A program made the position numbers and the translations under genes. The notes beneath the pieces were generated by a model. The model worked only from the letters and a program-made list of their open reading frames with translations, searched no databases and was not told the origin of the DNA. Positions 1 through 6,923 of a stretch of DNA of 13,156 bases are shown here, piece by piece. Each line of letters begins with the position of its first letter. The stretch's first letter is position 1. Origin of the DNA: Methylococcaceae bacterium (lineage in GTDB: Bacteria; Pseudomonadota; Gammaproteobacteria; Methylococcales; Methylococcaceae); NCBI GenBank assembly GCA_012026715.1, contig VEPB01000319.1:1-13156 (forward strand), given 5' to 3'.

Positions 1-130
1 AGGGTTATCGATGCAGGTGGGTGGAACCCGACCATCACCGTCGCCACAACCATTTGAACGATCTTAAACCATAGATAAATCAAACCGCTCCATGCAATCA
101 TTCTTGTACAGGTCATTTCCAATCGCAAGG
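1..130. other. Left-edge non-coding stretch with an unresolved open frame
   Basis: No gene can be assigned here. On the plus strand the frame beginning at base 1 is open for 18 codons and stops at TGA 55-57, so it could be the C-terminal end of a gene entering from the left. On the minus strand an ATG at 53 also opens a frame that runs off the edge, without a visible ribosome binding site. The two readings exclude each other and the fragment is too short to choose. Bases 58-140 are clearly more AT-rich than the rest of the window, as expected for an intergenic region. Confidence 0.2.
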
Positions 131-170
131 TATAAATATACCGCTCGGCACACCCCTCAAACCCAAGCGG
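131..170 (-). terminator. Putative intrinsic terminator of the LON-domain gene
   Basis: Read on the minus strand, CCGCTTGG (170-163) pairs with CCGAGCGG (148-141) over 8 positions including one G-U pair, around a 14-base loop. The stem is followed directly by TATATTTATA (140-131), a U-rich but interrupted tail. It begins one base after the TAG stop of the LON-domain gene, where a terminator would be expected. The tail is imperfect, so the call is moderate. Confidence 0.45.
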
Positions 171-171
171 A

Positions 172-837
172 CTACTGAGGTCTCGCGGGAATGGCCGAAG
201 AAGCAGGCATCGACTCGCATTGCAAGAGGGCATTGAGCCGGCGCAAACGTTGCTTCAGCGATACGGTTTCCACCAGCATCTGGCGTTCGGCGACCGCAAT
301 GGGCAGCCCCGCCACCAGACGATCGAGCAATTCCCAGGTTTCCAGCCGGCCTAGCAAATCCCAATCCGCCTCAAGCCGGTGGTGCTCGAAATAGTCCTTC
401 AGCGATTGCATCAGTTCTTCCCGCAACTCGACCTCCACCTCAGGTTGCTCGTAATCCTCCCGGAATTGGGTCCAATCCACCATCATCCGCCGATAGCCAC
501 GGGTGGTCGGAATCTCTTCGCGAGTCTCGAACCGACACACGCCCGACAGCATGATCAACAATCGACCATCCTCGGTTTCCTGGAACAGGCTGATGCGGCC
601 GGCGGTACCCACCTGGTAGAGCGGCTGGGGCGTGCCGGACCGCGCCTCTCCTTCCGGCTGGACGATGCCGATCATGCGCTCGGCGCCCAAGGCGTCAAAC
701 ACCATGTTGAGATAACGTGGCTCGAAAATGTTCAATGGCAACTGGCATCCCGGCATGACCACCACATTGGGCAGCGGGAAAATCGGCAGGCTCGCCGGCA
801 ACTGGTCAAACGGCGGTCTGAAGGCATGTCGAGACAT
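172..837 (-). CDS. LON peptidase substrate-binding domain protein
   Basis: A 221-residue protein that consists essentially of the Lon N-terminal (substrate-binding, PF02190-type) domain without the AAA+ ATPase or the Ser-Lys protease domain of Lon. The family signature is the proline-rich start at residues 17-45 (LPIFPLPNVVVMPG, then LNIFEPRY), followed by the predicted beta-rich part with IGIVQPEG (56-63) and VGTAGRI (76-82). The C-terminal half (about 133-208) is charged and probably helical. The start is well supported: AGGAG at 848-844 lies 6 bases before the ATG at 837. Such stand-alone proteins are common in proteobacteria; their role is not well established and may be substrate recognition or an adaptor function, which is inference. 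It lies downstream of cysQ on the same strand across a 206-base gap and ends at a likely terminator. The family call is firm, the function open. Confidence 0.88.
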   Translation of the reverse strand: MSRHAFRPPFDQLPASLPIFPLPNVVVMPGCQLPLNIFEPRYLNMVFDALGAERMIGIVQPEGEARSGTPQPLYQVGTAGRISLFQETEDGRLLIMLSGVCRFETREEIPTTRGYRRMMVDWTQFREDYEQPEVEVELREELMQSLKDYFEHHRLEADWDLLGRLETWELLDRLVAGLPIAVAERQMLVETVSLKQRLRRLNALLQCESMPASSAIPARPQ

Positions 838-891
838 CAGCGACTCCTAGAAATTCTGAAGCTGGGGGCCTCACCCCGACCAAGCGCACAA

Positions 892-1000
892 GCCCGCATC
901 CCCGCGGGCAGTCACAGTTTCTTACCGACCGACAACGCCGGCGACCATCCACCGCAATCCCGATCGCATCCATCGGCGATCGGCCGGTCGTCACGGCCGA
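892..1000 (-). other. Cluster of inverted repeats upstream of the LON-domain gene
   Basis: The 206-base gap 838-1043 between cysQ and the LON-domain gene contains no convincing gene but three perfect inverted repeats. GCCCGC 892-897 pairs with GCGGGC 904-909 (6 bp, 6-base loop). CCGATCGC 960-967 pairs with GCGATCGG 976-983 (8 bp, 8-base loop). TCGGCCG 980-986 pairs with CGGCCGA 994-1000 (7 bp, 7-base loop). The last two share bases 980-983, so as RNA they could not form together. None is followed by a U-run, so they do not look like intrinsic terminators. They may be a structured leader or a protein-binding site, or chance in GC-rich DNA. Confidence 0.3.
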
Positions 1001-1043
1001 AAGCAACGGTACCGGCGAATCCAAAAACCCATTCCCGTCCGTT

Positions 1044-1853
1044 TCAGCCGACGATGCCTTTGGCATACCGCCGCCAATCCCGACTGCTATCGCCATAGGC
1101 CAGGAAATAGGGATTCAAAAGGGTCGTCCGGCCGTTGTAGGAAAGCGGCTGACCCGCCAGATCGGTCACCCGCCCGCCCGCGGCCTCGACGATGCACTGG
1201 GCAGCAGCGGTATCCCACTCCGAAGTCAGCCCCAGACGAGGATAGAGATCGGCACTGCCATCGGCCACCAGGCAAAATTTCAGCGAACTCCCCACCGACA
1301 CCAGATCGCACCCCCCCAATCGGGTCAGATAAGTTTCCATTTCCTGGGTTCGGTGCGATCGGCTGCCGACGACCCGGGGCGTATCGGGAGAACACATGCG
1401 CACCGCGATGACCTCGCACTCGCCTTCGCCGACTTGCCTGAAGGCGCCGCAATGTTCACTGGCAAAATAACAAAGATCCAGGACCGGCGCGTAGACCACG
1501 CCCAGAACCGGCCGGCCCTGATGAATCAGGGCAACGTTTACGGTGAACTCGCCGTTGCGCTTGATGAATTCACGGGTCCCGTCCAGCGGGTCAATCAGCC
1601 AATAGGTCTCCCAACGCTTCCGGTCAGCGGTCGAGACATCGCTGGACTCCTCGGACAGCACCGGATAGACCGGCCGCAAGCGATTTAGCCCTTCCACCAG
1701 GCAATGATGCGCCGCGAGATCAGCCGCCGTCAGCGGGGAGCGGTCGTCTTTCAATCCGACTCTGAAATCGGAATGGTAGATCTTGAGTATCCGACGTCCA
1801 GCCTCCCGACTCAAAGCCACCACCGATTTCAGAAAACGGGAGGGTTCCTTCAT
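1044..1853 (-). CDS. cysQ: 3'(2'),5'-bisphosphate nucleotidase CysQ
   Basis: CysQ hydrolyses 3'-phosphoadenosine 5'-phosphate (PAP) to AMP and phosphate, removing the by-product of sulfate assimilation (PAPS reduction). It belongs to the Mg-dependent inositol-monophosphatase-like superfamily. The 269-residue product shows the metal-binding elements in order: LSEES (66-70), DPLDGT (88-93) and SEWD with GG following (211-214, 226-227). It is somewhat longer than the E. coli protein (about 246). The frame stays open far upstream, opposite yrfG, but the ATG at 1853 is the sensible start because residues after it align with the family and the upstream part does not. A GTG 13 codons earlier is possible, since there is no strong ribosome binding site directly before the ATG. 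The gene is divergent from yrfG across 81 bases, a neighbourhood also known from other gammaproteobacteria. Product call firm, exact start less so. Confidence 0.93.
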   Translation of the reverse strand: MKEPSRFLKSVVALSREAGRRILKIYHSDFRVGLKDDRSPLTAADLAAHHCLVEGLNRLRPVYPVLSEESSDVSTADRKRWETYWLIDPLDGTREFIKRNGEFTVNVALIHQGRPVLGVVYAPVLDLCYFASEHCGAFRQVGEGECEVIAVRMCSPDTPRVVGSRSHRTQEMETYLTRLGGCDLVSVGSSLKFCLVADGSADLYPRLGLTSEWDTAAAQCIVEAAGGRVTDLAGQPLSYNGRTTLLNPYFLAYGDSSRDWRRYAKGIVG

Positions 1854-1934
1854 AATGGGGGCGGAGAGGGTTCCTTGACTGCTACTCACTGATCGGCGAA
1901 CGTCGACATTGTATCGTTCCGGAGATATTACCCC

Positions 1935-2603
1935 ATGACGGCCTGGGAAGACATTGATCGCGTCTTTCTCGACATGGACGGGACGCTGCTGGATTTGAAC
2001 TTCGACAATCATTTCTGGCGCGAATTTATTCCAGGGCGCTACGCCCAAATCCGTGGCCTTAGCCTGACTGACGCCAAGCGCGAACTGGAACCGCGGTTCC
2101 AAGCGATGGAAGGCAGGATCGAGTGGTACTGCTTGGATTACTGGACCGCCGAACTGGGACTGGACGTTGCCGGGCTGAAGCAGGAAGTCGCTGGACTGAT
2201 CGCCGTGCTGCCCCACGTGGAAGACTTTCTGACCCTGGCTCGACAGGCCGGCAAGCGCCTCGTGCTGGTCACCAACGCCCATCGCAAGAGCCTCGGACTG
2301 AAGATGGAACGAACCTGCCTCCACGCGTTCTTTGACGCCATCGTCAGCTCCCACGACTTCGGCGTCCCCAAGGAAAACCCCGAATTCTGGCGGCGACTGA
2401 GGCAAACCGAAGCCTTCGACCCGGCCTCCACCCTGATGGTCGACGACAGTCTTCCGGTGCTGCGGTCGGCCAGGGAGTTTGGCATTCGTCATCTGGTGGC
2501 GGTGCGCAAACACGATTCCACCCAACCCAGCCGAGATATCACCGAATTTCCAGCCGTGGAAAACCTGCTCGAGCTGATTCCCGCCAAGCCGCGCGGGGCT
2601 TGA
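1935..2603 (+). CDS. yrfG: HAD-family GMP/IMP nucleotidase (YrfG type)
   Basis: A 222-residue haloacid-dehalogenase superfamily phosphatase. Motif I is DMDGT at 13-17 (D13 nucleophile, D15 acid/base), motif II contains VTN around 112-114, motif III is K146 in the GVPKENPEFW stretch, and motif IV is MVDDS with D170 and D171. The segment between motifs I and II (about 23-95) is a helical cap. Length and the text after motif I (LNFDNHFWRE) match the YrfG family, described as a purine 5'-nucleotidase acting on GMP and IMP; the substrate is inferred from family membership. The start ATG has GGAG at 1921-1924, 10 bases upstream. It is divergent from cysQ and co-oriented with trxA, 111 bases downstream. 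The gap to trxA holds only a short GC stem (2669-2681) and no clear terminator. Confidence 0.88.
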   Translation: MTAWEDIDRVFLDMDGTLLDLNFDNHFWREFIPGRYAQIRGLSLTDAKRELEPRFQAMEGRIEWYCLDYWTAELGLDVAGLKQEVAGLIAVLPHVEDFLTLARQAGKRLVLVTNAHRKSLGLKMERTCLHAFFDAIVSSHDFGVPKENPEFWRRLRQTEAFDPASTLMVDDSLPVLRSAREFGIRHLVAVRKHDSTQPSRDITEFPAVENLLELIPAKPRGA

Positions 2604-2714
2604 ATTATCGACGGGATTACGCTGAAATTGGCGCCAGCCTCATCCCTTCCGGCCCGAACCGCCCATGCGGCGGCCACCGCCCTATTCCTTCCCAAAGATT
2701 CCTGGAGTTAAACC

Positions 2715-3041
2715 GTGAGCGAAAAGATCCTGAACCTGACCGACGCCGAATTCGAAGATAAGGTATTGAAGGCACCCGGGCCGGTGCTGGTGGATTATTG
2801 GGCCGAATGGTGCGGGCCCTGCAAGATGATCGCCCCGGTTCTGGAGGAAATCGCCAACGACTACGAGGGCCGGCTGCCCATCGCCAAGCTCAATATCGAC
2901 GACAATCCGGCCACGCCCCAACGCTACGGCGTGCGCGGCATCCCCACCCTGATGCTGTTCAAGAACGGCGAAATGGAAGCCACCAAGGTGGGTGCCCAGT
3001 CCAAATCGCAGCTCGCCGCTTTCCTCGACGGCAACCTCTGA
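2715..3041 (+). CDS. trxA: Thioredoxin 1 (TrxA)
   Basis: Small cytoplasmic thiol-disulfide oxidoreductase that reduces protein disulfides such as those of ribonucleotide reductase and PAPS reductase, and is itself recycled by thioredoxin reductase. The 108-residue length is typical. The active site WCGPC is at residues 32-36 (C33, C36), the buried Asp is D27 in LVDYWA, and the cis-proline is P77 in GIPTLMLF. The start is GTG, supported by GGAG at 2704-2707, 7 bases before it, and by an N-terminus (SEKILNLTDAEF) that matches the family without extension. The gene lies 205 bases upstream of rho, the same order as in E. coli and many other gammaproteobacteria. Its supply of reducing power to sulfate reduction connects it loosely with cysQ nearby. 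Confidence 0.97.
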   Translation: MSEKILNLTDAEFEDKVLKAPGPVLVDYWAEWCGPCKMIAPVLEEIANDYEGRLPIAKLNIDDNPATPQRYGVRGIPTLMLFKNGEMEATKVGAQSKSQLAAFLDGNL

Positions 3042-3053
3042 CGAACGTTTTCT

Positions 3054-3089
3054 TGCAGGCCCGGGCCGGCATTGCTGGACGGGCCTGTA
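3054..3089 (+). other. Stable hairpin after trxA, in the rho leader
   Basis: TGCAGGCCCG (3054-3063) pairs with CGGGCCTGTA (3080-3089) over 10 positions including one G-U. Inside it CCGGC (3066-3070) pairs with GCTGG (3074-3078), giving a long stem with a small internal loop and a 3-base apex. It starts 12 bases after the trxA stop. The bases after it (CGGCTGTGCTAACTTT) are not a proper U-run, so it is either a weak trxA terminator, a 3'-end protecting structure, or part of the rho leader RNA. Confidence 0.4.
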
Positions 3090-3120
3090 CGGCTGTGCTA
3101 ACTTTCTCACCGTTCACCTA

Positions 3121-3246
3121 GAGCCGATCCTCCCAGCGCCATTCAAAGGCCGCACCCCAGCCGGCTTGCCAACCCTCGCAGCTCCCCGCTCGAGCAACGT
3201 CCGATTCCCTAACCATTCCTCGACGTCATTCCGTTCGCTTACCCGT
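3121..3246 (+). promoter_or_regulatory. C-rich, G-poor rho leader, possible rut site
   Basis: Counting this 126-base segment by hand gives 56 C and 24 G (44 % against 19 %), a strong C-over-G excess with little base pairing expected. This is the signature of a Rho utilisation site. It ends exactly at the rho start codon. In E. coli the rho leader is subject to Rho-dependent termination that autoregulates the gene; by analogy this segment could serve the same purpose. The composition is seen; the regulatory role is inferred. A 8-codon open frame starting at GTG 3095 precedes it but has no ribosome binding site. Confidence 0.45.
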
Positions 3247-4503
3247 ATGAATTTAACCGATCTGAAACGCAAGCCTGTCGCCGAACTCATTGCGATCGCC
3301 GAATCGCTGGACATCGAAGGCGTTGCCAGGACCCGCAAACAGGATCTGATCTTTTCCATCCTCAAAAAACAGTCGAAAAGCGGCGAAGACATTTACGGAG
3401 ACGGGGTTCTGGAAATCTTGCAGGATGGCTTTGGCTTCCTGCGCTCGACCGACAGTTCCTACCTGGCCGGCCCCGATGACATCTATGTCTCACCCAGCCA
3501 GATTCGGCGTTTCTCCCTGCGTACCGGCGACACCATCTCCGGCAAGATCCGCCCTCCCAAGGAGAGCGAGCGTTACTTCGCGATGCTCAAGGTGGAGCAG
3601 ATCAACTATGAAGCTCCCGAAAACGCCAAGCACAAGGTGCTGTTTTCCAATCTCACGCCCTTGTTCCCCAAATCCCGCTTCGTCCTGGAACTGGGTAACG
3701 GCACCACCGAAGATCTGACGGCCCGGGTCATCGACCTCATCGCGCCCATCGGCAAGGGGCAGCGTGGGCTGATCGTGTCGCCGCCCAAGGCCGGCAAGAC
3801 CATGATCCTGCAGAACCTGGCCCATTCGATCGCCGAGCGCAGCCCCGACTGTTACCTGATCGTGCTGCTGATCGACGAGCGGCCCGAGGAAGTCACGGAA
3901 ATGCAGCGGACGGTCAAAGGTGAAGTGGTTTCATCCACCTTCGACGAGCCGCCCACCCGCCACGTCCAAGTGGCCGAGATGGTCATCGAGAAAGCCAAAA
4001 GACTGGTGGAGCACAAGCGCGACGTGGTGATCCTGCTGGATTCCATCACCCGTCTGGCCCGCGCCTACAACACCGTGGTGCCGGCATCCGGCAAGATCCT
4101 CACCGGCGGTGTCGACGCCAACGCCCTGGAGCGTCCCAAGCGCTTCTTCGGCGCCGCCCGCAACATCGAGGAAGGCGGCAGCCTCACCATCATCGCCACT
4201 GCCCTGGTGGACACCGGCTCCCGCATGGACGAAGTGATCTATGAGGAATTCAAGGGCACCGGCAACATGGAATTGCACCTGGAGCGCAAGATCGCCGAGA
4301 AGCGCATCTACCCGGCCATCAACATCAACCGCTCCGGCACTCGCCGCGAGGAATACCTGGTTCCCCAGGAAGAACTGCAGAAGTGCTGGATTCTCCGCAA
4401 GATCCTTCAGCCCATGGACGAAATGGCCGCCAGCGAATTCCTGCTCGGCAAGCTCAAGGACACCAAGACCAACGGCGAGTTCTTCGACTCCATGCGGCGC
4501 TGA
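3247..4503 (+). CDS. rho: Transcription termination factor Rho
   Basis: Hexameric RNA-dependent ATPase/helicase that loads on C-rich nascent RNA and terminates transcription. The 418-residue product is one shorter than the E. coli protein (419). Visible elements are the N-terminal helical domain (1-47, MNLTDLKRKPVAELIAIAES), the cold-shock-like RNA-binding domain with the RNP1-type DGFGFLR at 60-66, the Walker A loop SPPKAGKT at 178-185, Walker B VILLDS (261-266), the Q-loop region LTGGVDANAL (286-294), and the R-loop region GSRMDE (324-329). The frame is open upstream into trxA, but the ATG at 3247 gives the family N-terminus, so the upstream part is leader. No strong ribosome binding site is visible before it. 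The gene follows trxA and converges on a GGDEF-EAL gene 46 bases away. All key residues are intact. Confidence 0.97.
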   Translation: MNLTDLKRKPVAELIAIAESLDIEGVARTRKQDLIFSILKKQSKSGEDIYGDGVLEILQDGFGFLRSTDSSYLAGPDDIYVSPSQIRRFSLRTGDTISGKIRPPKESERYFAMLKVEQINYEAPENAKHKVLFSNLTPLFPKSRFVLELGNGTTEDLTARVIDLIAPIGKGQRGLIVSPPKAGKTMILQNLAHSIAERSPDCYLIVLLIDERPEEVTEMQRTVKGEVVSSTFDEPPTRHVQVAEMVIEKAKRLVEHKRDVVILLDSITRLARAYNTVVPASGKILTGGVDANALERPKRFFGAARNIEEGGSLTIIATALVDTGSRMDEVIYEEFKGTGNMELHLERKIAEKRIYPAININRSGTRREEYLVPQEELQKCWILRKILQPMDEMAASEFLLGKLKDTKTNGEFFDSMRR

Positions 4504-4512
4504 GCCGTTGCC

Positions 4513-4542
4513 TGGCGGCCACTCGCGTACCGTTAGCCGCCG
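4513..4542. other. GC hairpin between convergent rho and GGDEF-EAL gene
   Basis: GGCGGC (4514-4519) and GCCGCC (4536-4541) form a perfect 6-bp stem, extended by a T-G pair, with a 16-base loop in the 46-base gap between two convergent genes. Neither side carries a T-run, so it is not a classical intrinsic terminator in either direction. It might help separate the two convergent transcripts. Confidence 0.25.
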
Positions 4543-4549
4543 CGGTCGA

Positions 4550-6643
4550 TCACTCCTCTGACCAACCGTCGATCAACAAACCGCGAAACTGGTCGGCGGG
4601 CAGGGGACGGCTGACCAGATAGCCCTGGATGGTGTCGCAGCCCTTCTCCTGCAGGAACTGCCACTGCTCCCGGGTTTCCACGCCTTCCGCGACCACTTGC
4701 AGCCTTAGGCTTTGCGCCAAGGCGATGATGGCCGTGGTGATGCCGGCGTCTTCCTGATTGTCCGGCAGACCGTCGACAAAGGTCTGATCGATCTTCAGCT
4801 TGCTGATGGGAAATCGCTTCAGGTAATTCATGGAGGAATAGCCGGTACCGAAATCATCGATGGAAAACCGGATTCCGGCGGCCCGCAATAGCGTGAGCTT
4901 GCGCATGTTGGAGCGGCTGTTGTCCATCAGGGTGCTCTCGGTCAGTTCCAGTTCCAATAGCTGGGCATCCAGCCCGGTCTCCCAGACCACCTGGATCACC
5001 TTCTCCACCAGGTCGTCGTCCTGAAACTGCCGTCCCGCGAGATTCACGGCGATGGCCAGGGAACCCAGCCCTTCGTCTTCCCATTGCGCCACCTGGGCAC
5101 AGGCCGTCCGGAGCACCCACTCGCCCAACGGTACGATGAGCCCGGTCTCCTCGGCGATGGGAATGAATTCCCCCGGCCCCACCATGCCCCGCTCCGGATG
5201 CTGCCAGCGCACCAGGGCTTCGGCGCCGCAGATCCGCCGCGTGATCATGTCCACCTGAGGCTGGTAGTGCACCACGAACTCGTGCTTCTCCAAGGCCCGG
5301 CGCAGGCTGTTTTCCAGATTGAGCCGGTTGGCGGCCTGGCCTTTCATGGAGGTCTCGAACAGCTGGTAGGTGTTCTTGCCCTTCTCCTTGGCGTGGTACA
5401 TGGCGGTGTCGGCGTTGCGCAGCAGCGAAGTCGGTTCGGTCGCGTCCTGCGGCGCCAGGCTCACCCCGATGCTGGCACTGATGAAGATGTCGTGATCTTC
5501 CAGCCGGAACGGGGTGATGAACACGCTGATCAGCTTTTCCGCCACCGAAGCCACATGCTCGCGATTGCGCACGTCCTCAAGGATCACGGCAAACTCGTCG
5601 CCGCCCACGCGGAAGATGAAGTCCTTGCTCCGCAGTGCCCGTGCCAGCCGCTCGCCCACCCCGTTGAGCAGCATGTCGCCCAGATGGTGCCCCAGGGTGT
5701 CGTTGATGATCTTGAAATTATCCAGGTCGATGAACATCAACGCGGTGGTTTCGCCGAATGGACCCGCCCGATTGATGGCGTGGGCCAGTCGTTCATTGAA
5801 AAAATGCCGGTTGGGCAGACCCGTCACGGTATCGTAGTAGGCCAACATGTCCAGCCTTTCCTCCGCCCGACGGCGTTCCTGCAACTCGCTCTTCAGGTCC
5901 GTTTCCCGGATCTGGATCTGGGCCAACATTTCATTGACGCCTTTCGCCAGCAGCCCCACCTCGTCGAGTGCGCCGACCGGAGCCCGCAGCGAGTAATCCT
6001 TGCGGCGCGCCACCGCGCGCAGCAGATCGGTCAATCGCACCAGGGGATAGATGACCATGCCGATCAGCTGGCGTGACAGCAGCGAGGCCAGCGCCAAGGC
6101 GATCCCGAAGGAAACCGCGCTCACCACCACGTAGCGTTCCAGCATGGGATAAAAGCCCTGGCGCGATGCGGTCAACACCAGTTCGCCGACGATCGCGCCG
6201 TCATCGGTCACCGGTTCGCGCCATTGGACGGTCGACTCCAGAATTCTGCGGATCACCGGCATCTGAGCCAGAAAGCCGGACTTGGGGCGCACCGCGCGAA
6301 CAAACCGGGCCAGTACCGAATGGCCATTGCGGTTCAACTCGGCGGAGAGGATTTCCGGGCAAACTTCGAGCTTACGAAGAACTTCCGTGGCGGCGTCCGG
6401 ATCGCCGTTCGCCACCGCGGATCGGGTGCTGCCGACGATGAGATGAGCCTGTGCCGCCAACTTGTCGAGAAGGCTTTGGCGATTCAGCGACCACTCGTTG
6501 ACCAGGAGGGCGCTGACCACCAGCAAGGTCGCCAGGCTGATGGCCAGCACGGTCGCCATTTGCAGCTTGGCGCGCAATGAAAGGTCGGCCGTTCGGAGGC
6601 GAAGCGTCTTCACGGGAGGCGACCGATGGCTGGATCTGGCCAT
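4550..6643 (-). CDS. Membrane GGDEF-EAL protein (cyclic-di-GMP synthase/phosphodiesterase)
   Basis: A 697-residue inner-membrane sensor for cyclic-di-GMP turnover. Transmembrane helices are predicted at about 28-48 and 171-190. They flank a periplasmic region of about 120 residues that resembles the CHASE8 sensor type (the AAQAHLIVGSTRSAVANGD stretch is characteristic), although this assignment is by eye. A HAMP segment (about 191-245) and a short coiled coil (245-265) lead to a GGDEF domain (about 266-430) with intact GGDEF at 347-351. An RxxD inhibitory site, R338-D341, lies exactly five residues before it. The EAL domain (about 440-690) has E475 in EALVRW, NLAGRQF, ELTES, DDFGTG (596-601), KID (617-619), EGVET (653-657) and QGYLVSRP, so the phosphodiesterase residues are present. 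Both activities therefore look possible. The ATG at 6643 has no good ribosome binding site; a GTG at codon 11 is an alternative. It is monocistronic between hemL and rho. Confidence 0.93.
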   Translation of the reverse strand: MARSSHRSPPVKTLRLRTADLSLRAKLQMATVLAISLATLLVVSALLVNEWSLNRQSLLDKLAAQAHLIVGSTRSAVANGDPDAATEVLRKLEVCPEILSAELNRNGHSVLARFVRAVRPKSGFLAQMPVIRRILESTVQWREPVTDDGAIVGELVLTASRQGFYPMLERYVVVSAVSFGIALALASLLSRQLIGMVIYPLVRLTDLLRAVARRKDYSLRAPVGALDEVGLLAKGVNEMLAQIQIRETDLKSELQERRRAEERLDMLAYYDTVTGLPNRHFFNERLAHAINRAGPFGETTALMFIDLDNFKIINDTLGHHLGDMLLNGVGERLARALRSKDFIFRVGGDEFAVILEDVRNREHVASVAEKLISVFITPFRLEDHDIFISASIGVSLAPQDATEPTSLLRNADTAMYHAKEKGKNTYQLFETSMKGQAANRLNLENSLRRALEKHEFVVHYQPQVDMITRRICGAEALVRWQHPERGMVGPGEFIPIAEETGLIVPLGEWVLRTACAQVAQWEDEGLGSLAIAVNLAGRQFQDDDLVEKVIQVVWETGLDAQLLELELTESTLMDNSRSNMRKLTLLRAAGIRFSIDDFGTGYSSMNYLKRFPISKLKIDQTFVDGLPDNQEDAGITTAIIALAQSLRLQVVAEGVETREQWQFLQEKGCDTIQGYLVSRPLPADQFRGLLIDGWSEE

Positions 6644-6923
6644 CCAAAATGGCCATGGGACTGCAAAGCGGAGGCGGGGCGATAACCGGTGGCGATTGCG
6701 GACAGCGGCGACCAGGACGCAGCCGAACCCCGTGCCGCAAGTGTCCGCCCTCCTGCAGCAATCCCACGACTATCAGCTTGCATACCCCCGACTTTCCTGC
6801 CCACTCCCGGAGCCCAGCGAACGTTTGCGATTCGTCACGGCAGCGTGACGCCGCCGGATGCCCCGAGAAGTATAGAGAACCCGACCCGACTACGCTGGAC
6901 TGGGAGGGGAACCCGTCTCCCGG
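6644..6923 (-). other. Intergenic region between hemL and the GGDEF-EAL gene
   Basis: 280 bases without a convincing gene. It should contain the end of the hemL transcript and the promoter of the GGDEF-EAL gene. Directly after the hemL stop, GGGAG and CTCCC arms (6902-6906 and 6917-6921) could form a short stem without a U-run. A TATACT hexamer on the minus strand (6874-6869) resembles a -10 box but has no recognisable -35. CGTCACG (6833-6839) and CGTGACG (6844-6850) form a perfect 7-bp inverted repeat with a 4-base spacer just downstream of it, which could be a hairpin or a dimeric regulator site. None of these is strong by itself. Confidence 0.3.

Noticed and set aside
1875..1903. TTGACT -35-like hexamer upstream of yrfG
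   Set aside because: At 16-18 bases spacing no acceptable -10 hexamer is present (GAACGT at 17), so it was not called as a promoter.
1854..2525. Long upstream extension of the cysQ frame (about 224 codons), opposite yrfG
   Set aside because: The extension has no similarity to the phosphatase family and lies antisense to a gene with all HAD motifs. It is an open antisense frame caused by GC-rich codon bias; cysQ starts at about 1853.
2992..3246. Upstream extension of the rho frame into trxA
   Set aside because: Rho has its family N-terminus at 3247, and the extension would overlap trxA in another frame and include the C-rich leader.
5084..6076. 330-codon open frame on the plus strand inside the GGDEF-EAL gene
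   Set aside because: It is antisense to a gene with many conserved motifs, and its translation is His/Gln/Arg-rich low-complexity text typical of reverse-strand shadows.
6372..6767. Minus-strand frame with a perfect AGGAGG (6754-6749) eight bases before a TTG
   Set aside because: The product is Arg/Pro-rich, resembles no family I know, and overlaps the GGDEF-EAL start in another frame. The AGGAGG is probably chance.
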